From Bacteroidales bacterium (GTDB taxonomy: Bacteria > Bacteroidota > Bacteroidia > Bacteroidales > VadinHA17): a stretch of 64,000 nt of DNA. A program made the position numbers and the translations under genes. Shown here piece by piece: positions 43,203 through 52,215 of the stretch (position 1 is its first letter; every line of letters begins with the position of its first letter). The notes below the pieces were generated by a model. That model was not told the DNA's origin and did no database searches. It saw only the letters and a program-made list of their open reading frames with translations. Location: assembly GCA_022865305.1 (NCBI GenBank), contig JALHSP010000056.1, positions 1 to 64,000 on the forward strand, read 5' to 3'.

Positions 43203-43561
43203 TTCTCGAAGAATTTATTAATATCCTGATTATTCATGAGCAGATCTATTTCCACCAGTGATAAAAATATTTTTAATATCATGACGAAACAAATATAATA
43301 ATCAGATTGTTCCATCAACCATTTTTAAAGTCAAAACGTATCAACTTTGGAAATGTTAATTATTAAGTTTATAACTTTTAAATCATATTTACACTATTCA
43401 TTAAATATTTTCAGGATATTCGTATTATTTTTAAATAATTAAATTATATTTACAGCAAATTATTAAATGGGTGTTTAAACAGGATTCCATATTATCATTA
43501 ATGGATTTCACAAGGTTAACTGGGAAAGGCTGAGAATGGTATATGGTATAGGATTAGGGAT

Positions 43562-43596
43562 AACCGTTCTCTCGAAAAACAGAGAACGGTTTTTTT
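43562..43596 (+). promoter_or_regulatory. Intrinsic terminator in the gltB leader (possible attenuator)
   Basis: AACCGTTCTCT (43562-43572) pairs perfectly with AGAGAACGGTT (43581-43591), with an 8-nt loop and a T-run to 43596. It stands only 31 nt before the gltB start codon, in the same orientation, and no + strand gene lies upstream (the 425-nt gap 43203-43627 starts at the divergent zwf). So it is likely a leader terminator controlling gltBD. The rest of the gap is AT-rich with no recognised riboswitch. Confidence 0.65.
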
Positions 43597-43627
43597 ATAG
43601 ATTTAATCAGACATAAAAAATTATCAG

Positions 43628-46600
43628 ATGAAAACTGAGCGGCCGGGTGTTCAGGGATTGTACAGGCAGGAGTTTGAGCACGAAAATTGCGGCATTGGAT
43701 TTGTAGCCCATCTGAAAGGGAAAAAATCTCATTCGATTATAAGCCAGGGTCTTGATATCCTCAGGAACATGACACACAGAGGTGCTGAAGGAGCTGACAG
43801 CAAAACCGGAGATGGTGCCGGTGTTCTGATACAGGTTCCCCGGGATTTCTACCTCATTCAGGGCTATTCCCTCCCGCCTGCCGGACAATTTGGAACCGGC
43901 CTGGTTTTTCTTCCTCAGGATAGTCTGGAGGCAGCAAAATGCGAGGAGATATTACTTAATATTATTAAAGAAGAAGGAGTTAATTTTATTGATTTCCGTG
44001 AAGTGCCCCGGAATAATTCTGTCCTGGGTGAAATTTCCCGCGCTGCGGAACCATATATCAGACAGATCCTGTTAGATGCCGATATTCCGCAGGATTCACT
44101 TGAACGCAAATTATATATAATAAGGAAGCGGACTGAAAAGATAATCCGTGATTCTGATCTCAGACAGAAGAGTTTTTTTTATATCCCGAGTCTCTCCACA
44201 AAAGTCCTGGTTTATAAAGGTATGCTGACATCTGTCCAGCTCGGGGAATATTTTCCTGATCTCAATGATGAACGTCTTCAAAGTGCTATCGCCCTGGTTC
44301 ATTCGCGTTTCAGCACTAATACATTTCCAAGCTGGGATCTTGCCCAGCCTTTCAGAATGCTTGGACATAATGGTGAGATCAATACTATTAAAGGAAACAG
44401 GTTCTGGATGGAGGCAAGGGAATCGATACTAAAATCAGAAAAGCTTGGCGATCTTTCAAGGATCTACCCGATCATAGAACCCAATAAAAGTGATTCAGCA
44501 TCACTCGACAATGTACTGGAATTCCTTGTTATGAGCGGGAAAACACTTCCCTATGCAATGTCGGTGCTGATTCCTGAATCGATAAACGCCAAAAATCCCA
44601 TTTCCACCGAACTACGGGCATTCTATCATTACCATTCCACTTTTATGGAACCATGGGATGGCCCGGCATCTCTTATATTTTCCGATGGCAGGTATATTGG
44701 TGGCATGCTCGACAGGAATGGTCTCCGGCCATCGAGATATGTCATAACCAGGAACGACCTGATAGTGATGGGATCAGAAGCAGGCGTCCAGACTTTTTTA
44801 CCGGAGGAGATCAGGGAAAAAGGACGGCTGAAACCCGGTAAAATGCTTCTTGTAGATACCGAAGCAGGTAAAATATTTTATGATAATGAACTGAAAGCCA
44901 AACTTGCGAATGAGTTTCCATATGGGAAATGGATCCAGCAGAATATGGTAAATCTCGAAGAAATTGAAACAGGTCAGGTGGTAACACCTGAAATGGGTCC
45001 TGCCTATGATAAGTACATAACTTCTTTCAATTACTCAATGGAAGATATCGACAGGATTATCCGGGAAATGGCTGCCACAGGCAAAGAACCAATCGGTTCA
45101 ATGGGAAATGATGTTCCGGTTGCTGTGCTTTCAAGAAAGCCTTACAGGCTGTTCAACTATTTCAAGCAGTTATTCGCACAGGTCACCAATCCGCCTATTG
45201 ATCCCATCAGGGAGGAGCTGGTAATGACTCTGTCTGGTTATCTCGGGTCACTTCAACAGAACCTGCTTGATGAGTCACCCGATCATGTAAAAATGGTAAG
45301 GTTCAGAAATCCGGTGATTTCCAATACTTATTTTCAGGTAGTTAAAAATTTACGTTACAAAGGATTTTCAGCTGCTAACCTGATTATGCTTTTCAATGCA
45401 AGTAAAGGTGCTGAAGGTTTACAAAATGCTGTTGAAAAGCTATGCCTGGATGCCGAAAAAGCGGTTGATGAAGGGAAAAATTATATCATATTATCCGATC
45501 GTGGTATTGATGAAAACACAGCACCGATTCCATCATTAATGGCAGTATCTGCTGTTCACCATCATCTGATTGAAAGACGAAAACGTATGCAGATTGATAT
45601 TGTTGTTGAATCTGCCGAACCGCGCGAAGTGATGCACTTTGCACTGCTTTTTGGTTATGGAGCCAGCATTATCAATCCTTACATGAGCTTCGCCATAATT
45701 GACAGGCTTGTAAAAGATAAAGCCTTGCAGCTTGACTATCAGAAAGCTGAAGAAAATTATATCAACTCGATCAATAAAGGTATCCTCAAGATAATGTCAA
45801 AGATGGGGATCAGCACATTAAGAAGCTATCGTTCATCGCAGATATTCGAAGCTGTCGGGATACATCCGGATGTTATTGACAGATATTTTGCCGGTACCAT
45901 CACACGAATCGGTGGCATAGGTTTGAGCGAGATTGCTGAAGAGGTTTTAATACCTCACAGGACGGCCTTTACCGAGGAACAACAACCCGAGATACTGACC
46001 GAAGGAGTTTATTCATACAGGAAACATGGTGAACACCACGCGTGGAATCCTGAAACTATATCGCTTCTTCAATGGAGTACAAAGACAGGAAACAGGGATA
46101 AATTCAGGGAATATAGCTGCCGGGCCAACAAAGATACAGCACATCCCGGATTCATAAGAGGCTTGTTAAGGATCAAAAAGAATCCTATCCCTCTTCAGGA
46201 AGTCGAACATGCTGAAAACATAATGAAGCGTTTCGTAACCGGAGCGATGTCATATGGTTCTATCAGCCGCGAAGCACATGAGACGATAGCAATTGCCATG
46301 AATCGTATTGGTGGTCGAAGCAATACAGGGGAAGGCGGTGAGGATCCTGAACGTTTTAAGCCAAGGGAAGACGGAGATAGCACAAGAAGCGCAATTAAAC
46401 AGGTCGCAAGTGGACGTTTCGGGGTGACAGCGGAGTACCTGGTTAACGCCGATGAAATACAAATAAAAATTGCACAGGGGGCTAAACCTGGTGAAGGTGG
46501 TCAGCTTCCGGGTCATAAGGTCGACAGGATTATTGCAAAAACCAGATATTCAATTCCTGGAATCACACTTATATCTCCCCCTCCTCATCACGATATTTAC

Positions 46601-48184
46601 TCAATCGAGGATTTGTCCCAACTGATCTTCGATCTGAAGAATGTCAATCCCAATGCAAGGATAAGCGTAAAGCTGGTTTCGGAAAGTGGTGTCGGAACTA
46701 TTGCAGCCGGTGTCACCAAAGCCGGTGCTGACCTGATCACCATCAGTGGTTATGAGGGAGGAACCGGCGCAAGCCCTTCATCCTCGATAAAACACGCTGG
46801 GTTGCCCCTTGAGCTTGGCCTGGCAGAAACACAACAGACACTGGTAATGAATAACCTGCGTCGCAAGGTTATCCTTCAGGCTGACGGTCAGCTGAAGACC
46901 GGCTGGGATGTTATTATGACTGCTCTGTTAGGTGCTGAAGAATTCGGATTTTCGACCTGTGCACTTATTGTCCTTGGCTGTGTAATGATGCGCAAGTGTC
47001 ATCTGAATACCTGTCCGGTTGGTATAGCTACCCAGAATCCGGAACTCAGAAAAAGATTTATGGGAAAAGCCGATAATCTTGTGACTTTCTTCCGGTTTCT
47101 GGCAGAAGATATACGGGAATACCTTGCTGATATGGGATACAGAAGACTTGATGAAATTATTGGCCGGGTTGACCTGCTTGAACGTAATCCGGATGTGGAC
47201 CACTGGAAGACCAGTAACCTCGACCTGACAGGATTGCTTACCCTTCCTTCTGAAGCAAAAGTAAATTCAATGCATTGCGTTGAAAAACAGGAGAGTAAAA
47301 CAAGGCACATTATTGATATCGAATTAATTGCCGAAGCAGAAAAGGCAATAATGGATAAGCAACCGGTGGAGATCCGGAAGACAATTCGAAATACTGACAG
47401 AACTACCGGTGCCATGCTATCGGGGAAGATTGCTGCTCTGTACGGATCAGCAGGATTGCCTGACGGAACCATCAGATGCATATTCAATGGTTCGGCAGGT
47501 CAGAGTTTCGGAGCATTCCTCTCCCCTGGTGTTGAACTGTACCTGGAAGGCGATGCAAATGACTACCTTGGAAAAGGGCTGTCGGGAGGCAGGATAATTG
47601 TTGTTCCTCCTCCGGGTTCGGCTTTTGAACCGGATAAAAACATAATAATCGGGAATACAGTTCTTTATGGAGCAACAAAAGGTGAAATATATATTTCTGG
47701 AGTCGCAGGCGAACGCTTTGGTGTACGTAACAGCGGGGCAAATGCGGTGGTTGAGGGAGTAGGGAACCATTGCTGTGAATATATGACAGGGGGTCGGGTG
47801 GTTGTTTTAGGCAGCACAGGGAGCAACTTTGCAGCAGGAATGAGCGGAGGAATTGCTTACGTTTTTAATGAAAAAGGGAATTTCGATTATTACTGCAACA
47901 TGGGAATGGTTGAATTATCACTTGTTGAAGATCTTGGCGATATCAATGAGCTTCTCGAACTAATATCACGTCATTTACAGTTCACACAAAGTAAAAAAGC
48001 AAAGATGATCCTGGATGACACTGAAAAGTATCTTCCTTTATTCATAAAAGTTATTCCTTATGATTATAAAAAAGTGCTCCAGGAACAAAAGCTGGAAGAG
48101 ATACGAAAGAAAATAGCTGATGTTGAAATGGATGTGGAATTTGGTACAGGATTAAAGTCGGACGTAAATAGAATCAATAGTTAA
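43628..48184 (+). CDS. gltB: Glutamate synthase large subunit
   Basis: GltB makes glutamate from 2-oxoglutarate and glutamine with NAD(P)H, with GltD. The 1518-residue length is full. The order is class II glutamine amidotransferase (nucleophile Cys21 in HENCGIGF, so about 20 residues are probably removed), central domain, FMN-binding synthase domain (GGRSNTGEGGEDPERF, GAKPGEGGQLPGHKV, GGTGASP), a 3Fe-4S site (Cys1118, Cys1124, Cys1129 in CVMMRKCHLNTCPVG), and the C-terminal beta-helix GXGXG domain. gltD follows 10 nt later. A leader terminator precedes the gene. Confidence 0.97.
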   Translation: MKTERPGVQGLYRQEFEHENCGIGFVAHLKGKKSHSIISQGLDILRNMTHRGAEGADSKTGDGAGVLIQVPRDFYLIQGYSLPPAGQFGTGLVFLPQDSLEAAKCEEILLNIIKEEGVNFIDFREVPRNNSVLGEISRAAEPYIRQILLDADIPQDSLERKLYIIRKRTEKIIRDSDLRQKSFFYIPSLSTKVLVYKGMLTSVQLGEYFPDLNDERLQSAIALVHSRFSTNTFPSWDLAQPFRMLGHNGEINTIKGNRFWMEARESILKSEKLGDLSRIYPIIEPNKSDSASLDNVLEFLVMSGKTLPYAMSVLIPESINAKNPISTELRAFYHYHSTFMEPWDGPASLIFSDGRYIGGMLDRNGLRPSRYVITRNDLIVMGSEAGVQTFLPEEIREKGRLKPGKMLLVDTEAGKIFYDNELKAKLANEFPYGKWIQQNMVNLEEIETGQVVTPEMGPAYDKYITSFNYSMEDIDRIIREMAATGKEPIGSMGNDVPVAVLSRKPYRLFNYFKQLFAQVTNPPIDPIREELVMTLSGYLGSLQQNLLDESPDHVKMVRFRNPVISNTYFQVVKNLRYKGFSAANLIMLFNASKGAEGLQNAVEKLCLDAEKAVDEGKNYIILSDRGIDENTAPIPSLMAVSAVHHHLIERRKRMQIDIVVESAEPREVMHFALLFGYGASIINPYMSFAIIDRLVKDKALQLDYQKAEENYINSINKGILKIMSKMGISTLRSYRSSQIFEAVGIHPDVIDRYFAGTITRIGGIGLSEIAEEVLIPHRTAFTEEQQPEILTEGVYSYRKHGEHHAWNPETISLLQWSTKTGNRDKFREYSCRANKDTAHPGFIRGLLRIKKNPIPLQEVEHAENIMKRFVTGAMSYGSISREAHETIAIAMNRIGGRSNTGEGGEDPERFKPREDGDSTRSAIKQVASGRFGVTAEYLVNADEIQIKIAQGAKPGEGGQLPGHKVDRIIAKTRYSIPGITLISPPPHHDIYSIEDLSQLIFDLKNVNPNARISVKLVSESGVGTIAAGVTKAGADLITISGYEGGTGASPSSSIKHAGLPLELGLAETQQTLVMNNLRRKVILQADGQLKTGWDVIMTALLGAEEFGFSTCALIVLGCVMMRKCHLNTCPVGIATQNPELRKRFMGKADNLVTFFRFLAEDIREYLADMGYRRLDEIIGRVDLLERNPDVDHWKTSNLDLTGLLTLPSEAKVNSMHCVEKQESKTRHIIDIELIAEAEKAIMDKQPVEIRKTIRNTDRTTGAMLSGKIAALYGSAGLPDGTIRCIFNGSAGQSFGAFLSPGVELYLEGDANDYLGKGLSGGRIIVVPPPGSAFEPDKNIIIGNTVLYGATKGEIYISGVAGERFGVRNSGANAVVEGVGNHCCEYMTGGRVVVLGSTGSNFAAGMSGGIAYVFNEKGNFDYYCNMGMVELSLVEDLGDINELLELISRHLQFTQSKKAKMILDDTEKYLPLFIKVIPYDYKKVLQEQKLEEIRKKIADVEMDVEFGTGLKSDVNRINS

Positions 48185-48194
48185 TCAGATTATT

Positions 48195-49616
48195 ATGGCT
48201 GATGTCACAGGATTTCTGAAAATAAAAAGGAAGGAAGCCGGGAACAGACCTCTTCATGAAAGAATATATGATTACAGTGAGGTTGAACAGACGCTGAACA
48301 GCGAGGACAGGATGCTGCAGGCTTCAAGGTGCATGGATTGCGGCGTTCCTTTTTGTCACTGGAGCTGCCCTGTCGACAATTTGATTCCTGAATGGAATGA
48401 CCTGCTTTATAAAGGAGAATGGAAACGTGCTTATGACAGACTTATTGCAACAAATAATTTTCCGGAATTTACAGGCAGAATCTGTCCCGCAAGCTGTGAA
48501 CATGCATGTGTTCTGAATATCAACCAGGAGCCTGTTACAATACGTGAAAATGAAGTAGCAATTACAGAGAAAGCATTTGCTGAAGGATATGTCAAACCTG
48601 TTCCACCTAAAGCCCGTACAGGTAAGAAAGTTGCAGTGATAGGCAGTGGTCCGGCAGGTATGGCGGCTGCCGATCTCCTGAATAAAGCCGGCCACCTGGT
48701 TACACTGTTCGAGAAAGATGAAAAAGCCGGTGGACTGCTGAGATTTGGCATCCCCGATTTTAAGTTAAGCAAGGCAACTATTGACAGGCGTCTTGATCTT
48801 ATGATTAAAGAAGGTCTGATAATCAGGACAAGTGCGAATATCGGGAAAAATATTCCTGTTCAGGAAATCATCGATCAGTATGACGCCATTTGCATTGCAA
48901 TAGGAGCAGCACAACCCCGTGACCTTTCAATTGCAGGCAGGGAACTTTACGGGATCCATTTTGCTATGGATTTTCTTGCTGCGCAGAACAGAATTACTGC
49001 CGGGCAAATGTTTATTACCGGCAATCAGATTATTGCTGAAGGCAAAAAGGTACTGGTAATAGGTGGCGGTGATACCGGATCTGACTGCGTGGGTACTGCC
49101 ATCCGTCAGAAAGCAGGGAGTGTAACCCAGATTGAGATCCTGCCAAAACCACCTCTTATACGAACACCTGATAATCCATGGCCTTATTGCGGGAAAATAC
49201 TTAAAACTACTACCTCGCATGAGGAGGGTTGTGAACGGTTGTGGAGCTTAACAACAATTAAGTTTGTAGGTTTTGATAACCACGTTAAAGGCGTTGAAGT
49301 GGAAGAGGTAGAATGGGAATATATTGATGGGAAATACTCGATGAGATCTGTTCCGGGTACCTTCAGGATGATTGATGCTGATCTTGTGCTTCTTGCACTT
49401 GGATTTGTTCATCCGGTTCTGGATGGATTACTGTCAGAATCAGGACTGGAGCTTGACAGCAGAAAGAATGTAAAAGTCAACAGCAACCAAAGTACCAGCA
49501 GACAGAAGGTATTTGCAGCAGGTGATGTAGTAAGTGGTGCAAGCCTTGTAGTTAATGCAATTGCGTCAGGTAGAAGGGCTGCAAAAGAGATAGACAGATA
49601 CCTTCGGAATATCTGA
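48195..49616 (+). CDS. gltD: Glutamate synthase small subunit
   Basis: GltD passes electrons from NAD(P)H via FAD and Fe-S clusters to GltB. The 473-residue protein has the N-terminal cysteine motifs RCMDCGVPFCHWSCPVDN and GRICPASCEHACVL for the 4Fe-4S clusters, the FAD site VAVIGSGPAGMAAADLL, and the NAD(P)H site VLVIGGGDTGSDCVGTA. The C-terminal FAD motif FAAGDVVSGASLVVNAI is complete. It is co-transcribed with gltB and convergent with the permease gene. Confidence 0.97.
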   Translation: MADVTGFLKIKRKEAGNRPLHERIYDYSEVEQTLNSEDRMLQASRCMDCGVPFCHWSCPVDNLIPEWNDLLYKGEWKRAYDRLIATNNFPEFTGRICPASCEHACVLNINQEPVTIRENEVAITEKAFAEGYVKPVPPKARTGKKVAVIGSGPAGMAAADLLNKAGHLVTLFEKDEKAGGLLRFGIPDFKLSKATIDRRLDLMIKEGLIIRTSANIGKNIPVQEIIDQYDAICIAIGAAQPRDLSIAGRELYGIHFAMDFLAAQNRITAGQMFITGNQIIAEGKKVLVIGGGDTGSDCVGTAIRQKAGSVTQIEILPKPPLIRTPDNPWPYCGKILKTTTSHEEGCERLWSLTTIKFVGFDNHVKGVEVEEVEWEYIDGKYSMRSVPGTFRMIDADLVLLALGFVHPVLDGLLSESGLELDSRKNVKVNSNQSTSRQKVFAAGDVVSGASLVVNAIASGRRAAKEIDRYLRNI

Positions 49617-49654
49617 AATTTTAACTCCCGCTTGTCGCGCAGATATTCAATGCC

Positions 49655-52081
49655 TTAGACTACCCTCAGAGCTTCGGCAGGATTAGTACCGGCTGCCTTA
49701 ATAGTCTGATAACTAATTGATAGCCAGCCTATAATAAGCACTATCAGTGTCGCAAAAATATATATTATCGGATTAACGCTCACCTTGCTGGCAAATCCTT
49801 CAAGCCAGTACTTTGATCCAAGCCATGCAATTGGATATGCAATTACAGATGAAATCAGAATCAGGTAAACAACTTCCTTTGATAAAAGATTCAACACCAC
49901 CTGGATGGAGGCGCCATACGTCTTTCTTATTCCAATTTCCCGGGTCCTTTTATTTGTGATATATGTTATCAGACCTATCAATCCCAGACACGCTATAAAT
50001 ATTGCCAGTATCGAGAAAAGAATGAATATTTTACCGGTTTTCATCTCTGCGCTGTAAAGGTTATTCCATGAATCGGTGAAAAAATCATATTGGAACGGTT
50101 GCCTGGTGGTAAATCTCTGCCATTCCTGCTCTATTGCCTTAATTGTCTCGTTTATATTATTGCCTGATAGTCTTACTGTTGCAAACTGGTCACCTCCTCC
50201 CGGTCCCATAACGGTAAAACAGACAGGAGTAATTTCCTTATGCATCGATTCAATATTAAAATCTTTCATAATCCCTATTATCTGCCGTCGCAGGAATTGC
50301 TGCGGACCTCTTGGCTCTACAATAAACTTGCCAACCGGATTCTTCAATCCAAGCGATTTGACTGCTGTTTCATTTATCAGGATAGCAGTGGAATCTGTAC
50401 CAAATTCACGCGAGAAAAAGCGTCCTTCAACAAGCTGAACACCAAGCGCCTGAGGAAAATCCAGACTAACACCTGTCTGATTGATGAGATATGTATTCTT
50501 TTCAGGATCTTCATCTTTAAGAAATCCATTATTATTAAATGTTGTCCCGGGTACAGCCCGGGAAAAACCTACCTTTTCTACACCAGGTATCTGCAGAAGC
50601 CGGTCTCTGAATGGTGCCATCTGCCTGAAGAAAGCATCAGGTCTGCGAATAACAATAAGATTCTCCTTTTCAAAACCAAGATCTTTTTTTGTCATGAAAT
50701 TCAGCTGATTGTAGACAATAATTGAACCTATTATTATTATAATGGAAACTGTAAACTGGAACACAACCAGGATCCCCCGGAGAGTTTTTGACATGGATCC
50801 CGGATTAAGCGTACCCTTTAAAACATCAACCGGTTTGAATGAAGCAAGGACAAAAGCTGGATAAAACCCTGCCGATATTCCGACAATAAAAATCAATATT
50901 AGCAGTGATATTATTCCTGTAAAACTATTAAGAAGACCCACCGATATTTCTTTACCCGTAAGCTGATTGAAAGAGGGGGTCAGAGCATAAATAAGTAATA
51001 CTGCCAGGAAAGCTGCAATGGTAACTATAATCAGCGATTCTCCCAGGAACTGGAAGACAAGACCCGATCTATTAACTCCGGCAACTTTCTTTACCCCAAC
51101 CTCTTTTGCCCTGCTGGCCGATTTTGCGGTAGCAAGATTGACATAATTAATAATTGCAATCACAAGGATCATAAGAGCTATAACAGCAAAAATATATACT
51201 GTTGAAAGGGAATCCGGTGGTTCAAGATTATACTGCGGAGCACCCTTCAGATGAATATCTTTAAGCGGTTCAAGAACATATCTGAAATCATTACCGGCTT
51301 TCCTGAAATCATCGACAGAAAGCCCAAGAAACTCCTGAAGCTGCGGCCCGACATATTTAATAACCATGCCCTGGAGTTTTTCTTCCAGCATGCTCTTTTC
51401 AATACCTTCTTTTACAACGATATACGTATAGAAGTTATGACTGACCCAAAATTGATTATTGGCTCTTCCGGGATAAGTGCTCATTGAAGCAAGCATATCA
51501 AATTTTATATGCGAATTATCAGGGACATCCTGAACAACACCTGTAACAGTATAGAGTATTGTATCTTCCTCAACGCTCATACTTTGACCCATCGGATCCT
51601 GATCTCCAAAATATTTTTTTGAGAATTCTTCTGTAAGTACCATGGAACGGGGTTGTACCAGTGCAGTTTTCGGATCACCTTTCAATAATTTAAAATCCAA
51701 AACACTGAAAAATGTTGAATCAGCAAACAATACCCCGTCCTCATTAAACTTTTTATCCCCGAATCGTATCAGCCAGGCTCCCATCCTTGTTACCCTGGTA
51801 ACGCGAAGAATTTCTGGATAATCATTAAGCATTGCCTGTGCCATGGGAGCAGCCGTAATTGCCTGGTTAATTTCTCCTCCCGACATTCTTCCGACAACTT
51901 TCGGTCTGTAAATGTTCTCATAATTCTCATGGAACCTGTCATAACTGAGCTCATTTAATACATATAAAGTGATGAACAGGAAACTTGTCAATCCGATTGC
52001 AAGACCTGTAATATTCAGAATGACAGATCCTCTCTGTTTCCTCATATTCCGGATGGCATTGATAAAAAAGTTCTTAAACAT
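49655..52081 (-). CDS. MacB/FtsX-type ABC permease
   Basis: An 808-residue inner-membrane permease with two copies of the MacB periplasmic-core plus FtsX unit. Helices lie near the N terminus (GSVILNITGLAIGLTSFLFI), at 290-310, 345-370, 385-410 and 430-455 (first half) and at 685-805 (second half). The ENYENIYRPKVVGRM and VTRVTRMGAW parts are the periplasmic domains. Such Bacteroidota proteins work with a separate ATPase to move lipids, lipoproteins or drugs; no ATPase is next to it. Confidence 0.85.
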   Translation of the reverse strand: MFKNFFINAIRNMRKQRGSVILNITGLAIGLTSFLFITLYVLNELSYDRFHENYENIYRPKVVGRMSGGEINQAITAAPMAQAMLNDYPEILRVTRVTRMGAWLIRFGDKKFNEDGVLFADSTFFSVLDFKLLKGDPKTALVQPRSMVLTEEFSKKYFGDQDPMGQSMSVEEDTILYTVTGVVQDVPDNSHIKFDMLASMSTYPGRANNQFWVSHNFYTYIVVKEGIEKSMLEEKLQGMVIKYVGPQLQEFLGLSVDDFRKAGNDFRYVLEPLKDIHLKGAPQYNLEPPDSLSTVYIFAVIALMILVIAIINYVNLATAKSASRAKEVGVKKVAGVNRSGLVFQFLGESLIIVTIAAFLAVLLIYALTPSFNQLTGKEISVGLLNSFTGIISLLILIFIVGISAGFYPAFVLASFKPVDVLKGTLNPGSMSKTLRGILVVFQFTVSIIIIIGSIIVYNQLNFMTKKDLGFEKENLIVIRRPDAFFRQMAPFRDRLLQIPGVEKVGFSRAVPGTTFNNNGFLKDEDPEKNTYLINQTGVSLDFPQALGVQLVEGRFFSREFGTDSTAILINETAVKSLGLKNPVGKFIVEPRGPQQFLRRQIIGIMKDFNIESMHKEITPVCFTVMGPGGGDQFATVRLSGNNINETIKAIEQEWQRFTTRQPFQYDFFTDSWNNLYSAEMKTGKIFILFSILAIFIACLGLIGLITYITNKRTREIGIRKTYGASIQVVLNLLSKEVVYLILISSVIAYPIAWLGSKYWLEGFASKVSVNPIIYIFATLIVLIIGWLSISYQTIKAAGTNPAEALRVV

Positions 52082-52128
52082 AGACAGCTTCTTAATTTCG
52101 ATTAGGTATATCGAGATAAAGACTTTAT

Positions 52129-52155
52129 AATATCAGACATGTTGCATGTGATATT
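52129..52155. repeat. Imperfect palindrome upstream of the permease
   Basis: AATATCAGACATG (52129-52141) pairs with CATGTGATATT (52145-52155), one base unpaired. It sits in the 134-nt spacer 5' of the minus-strand permease gene and could be an operator. Confidence 0.35.
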
Positions 52156-52166
52156 ACCAAAAAAAA

Positions 52167-52191
52167 GGATCTGACTCCAAGAGCCAGATCC
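52167..52191 (-). terminator. Intrinsic terminator of the vWA gene
   Basis: GGATCTGACTC (52167-52177) pairs with GAGCCAGATCC (52181-52191), one mismatch, and on the minus strand runs into eight T (complement of 52159-52166). It follows the vWA gene by 24 nt. Confidence 0.85.
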
Positions 52192-52215
52192 CTGAAAGTA
52201 TCAATTATTAATTGG

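Noticed and set aside
46928-47487. Minus-strand frames inside gltB
   Set aside because: They are shadows of the intact 1518-codon gltB frame.
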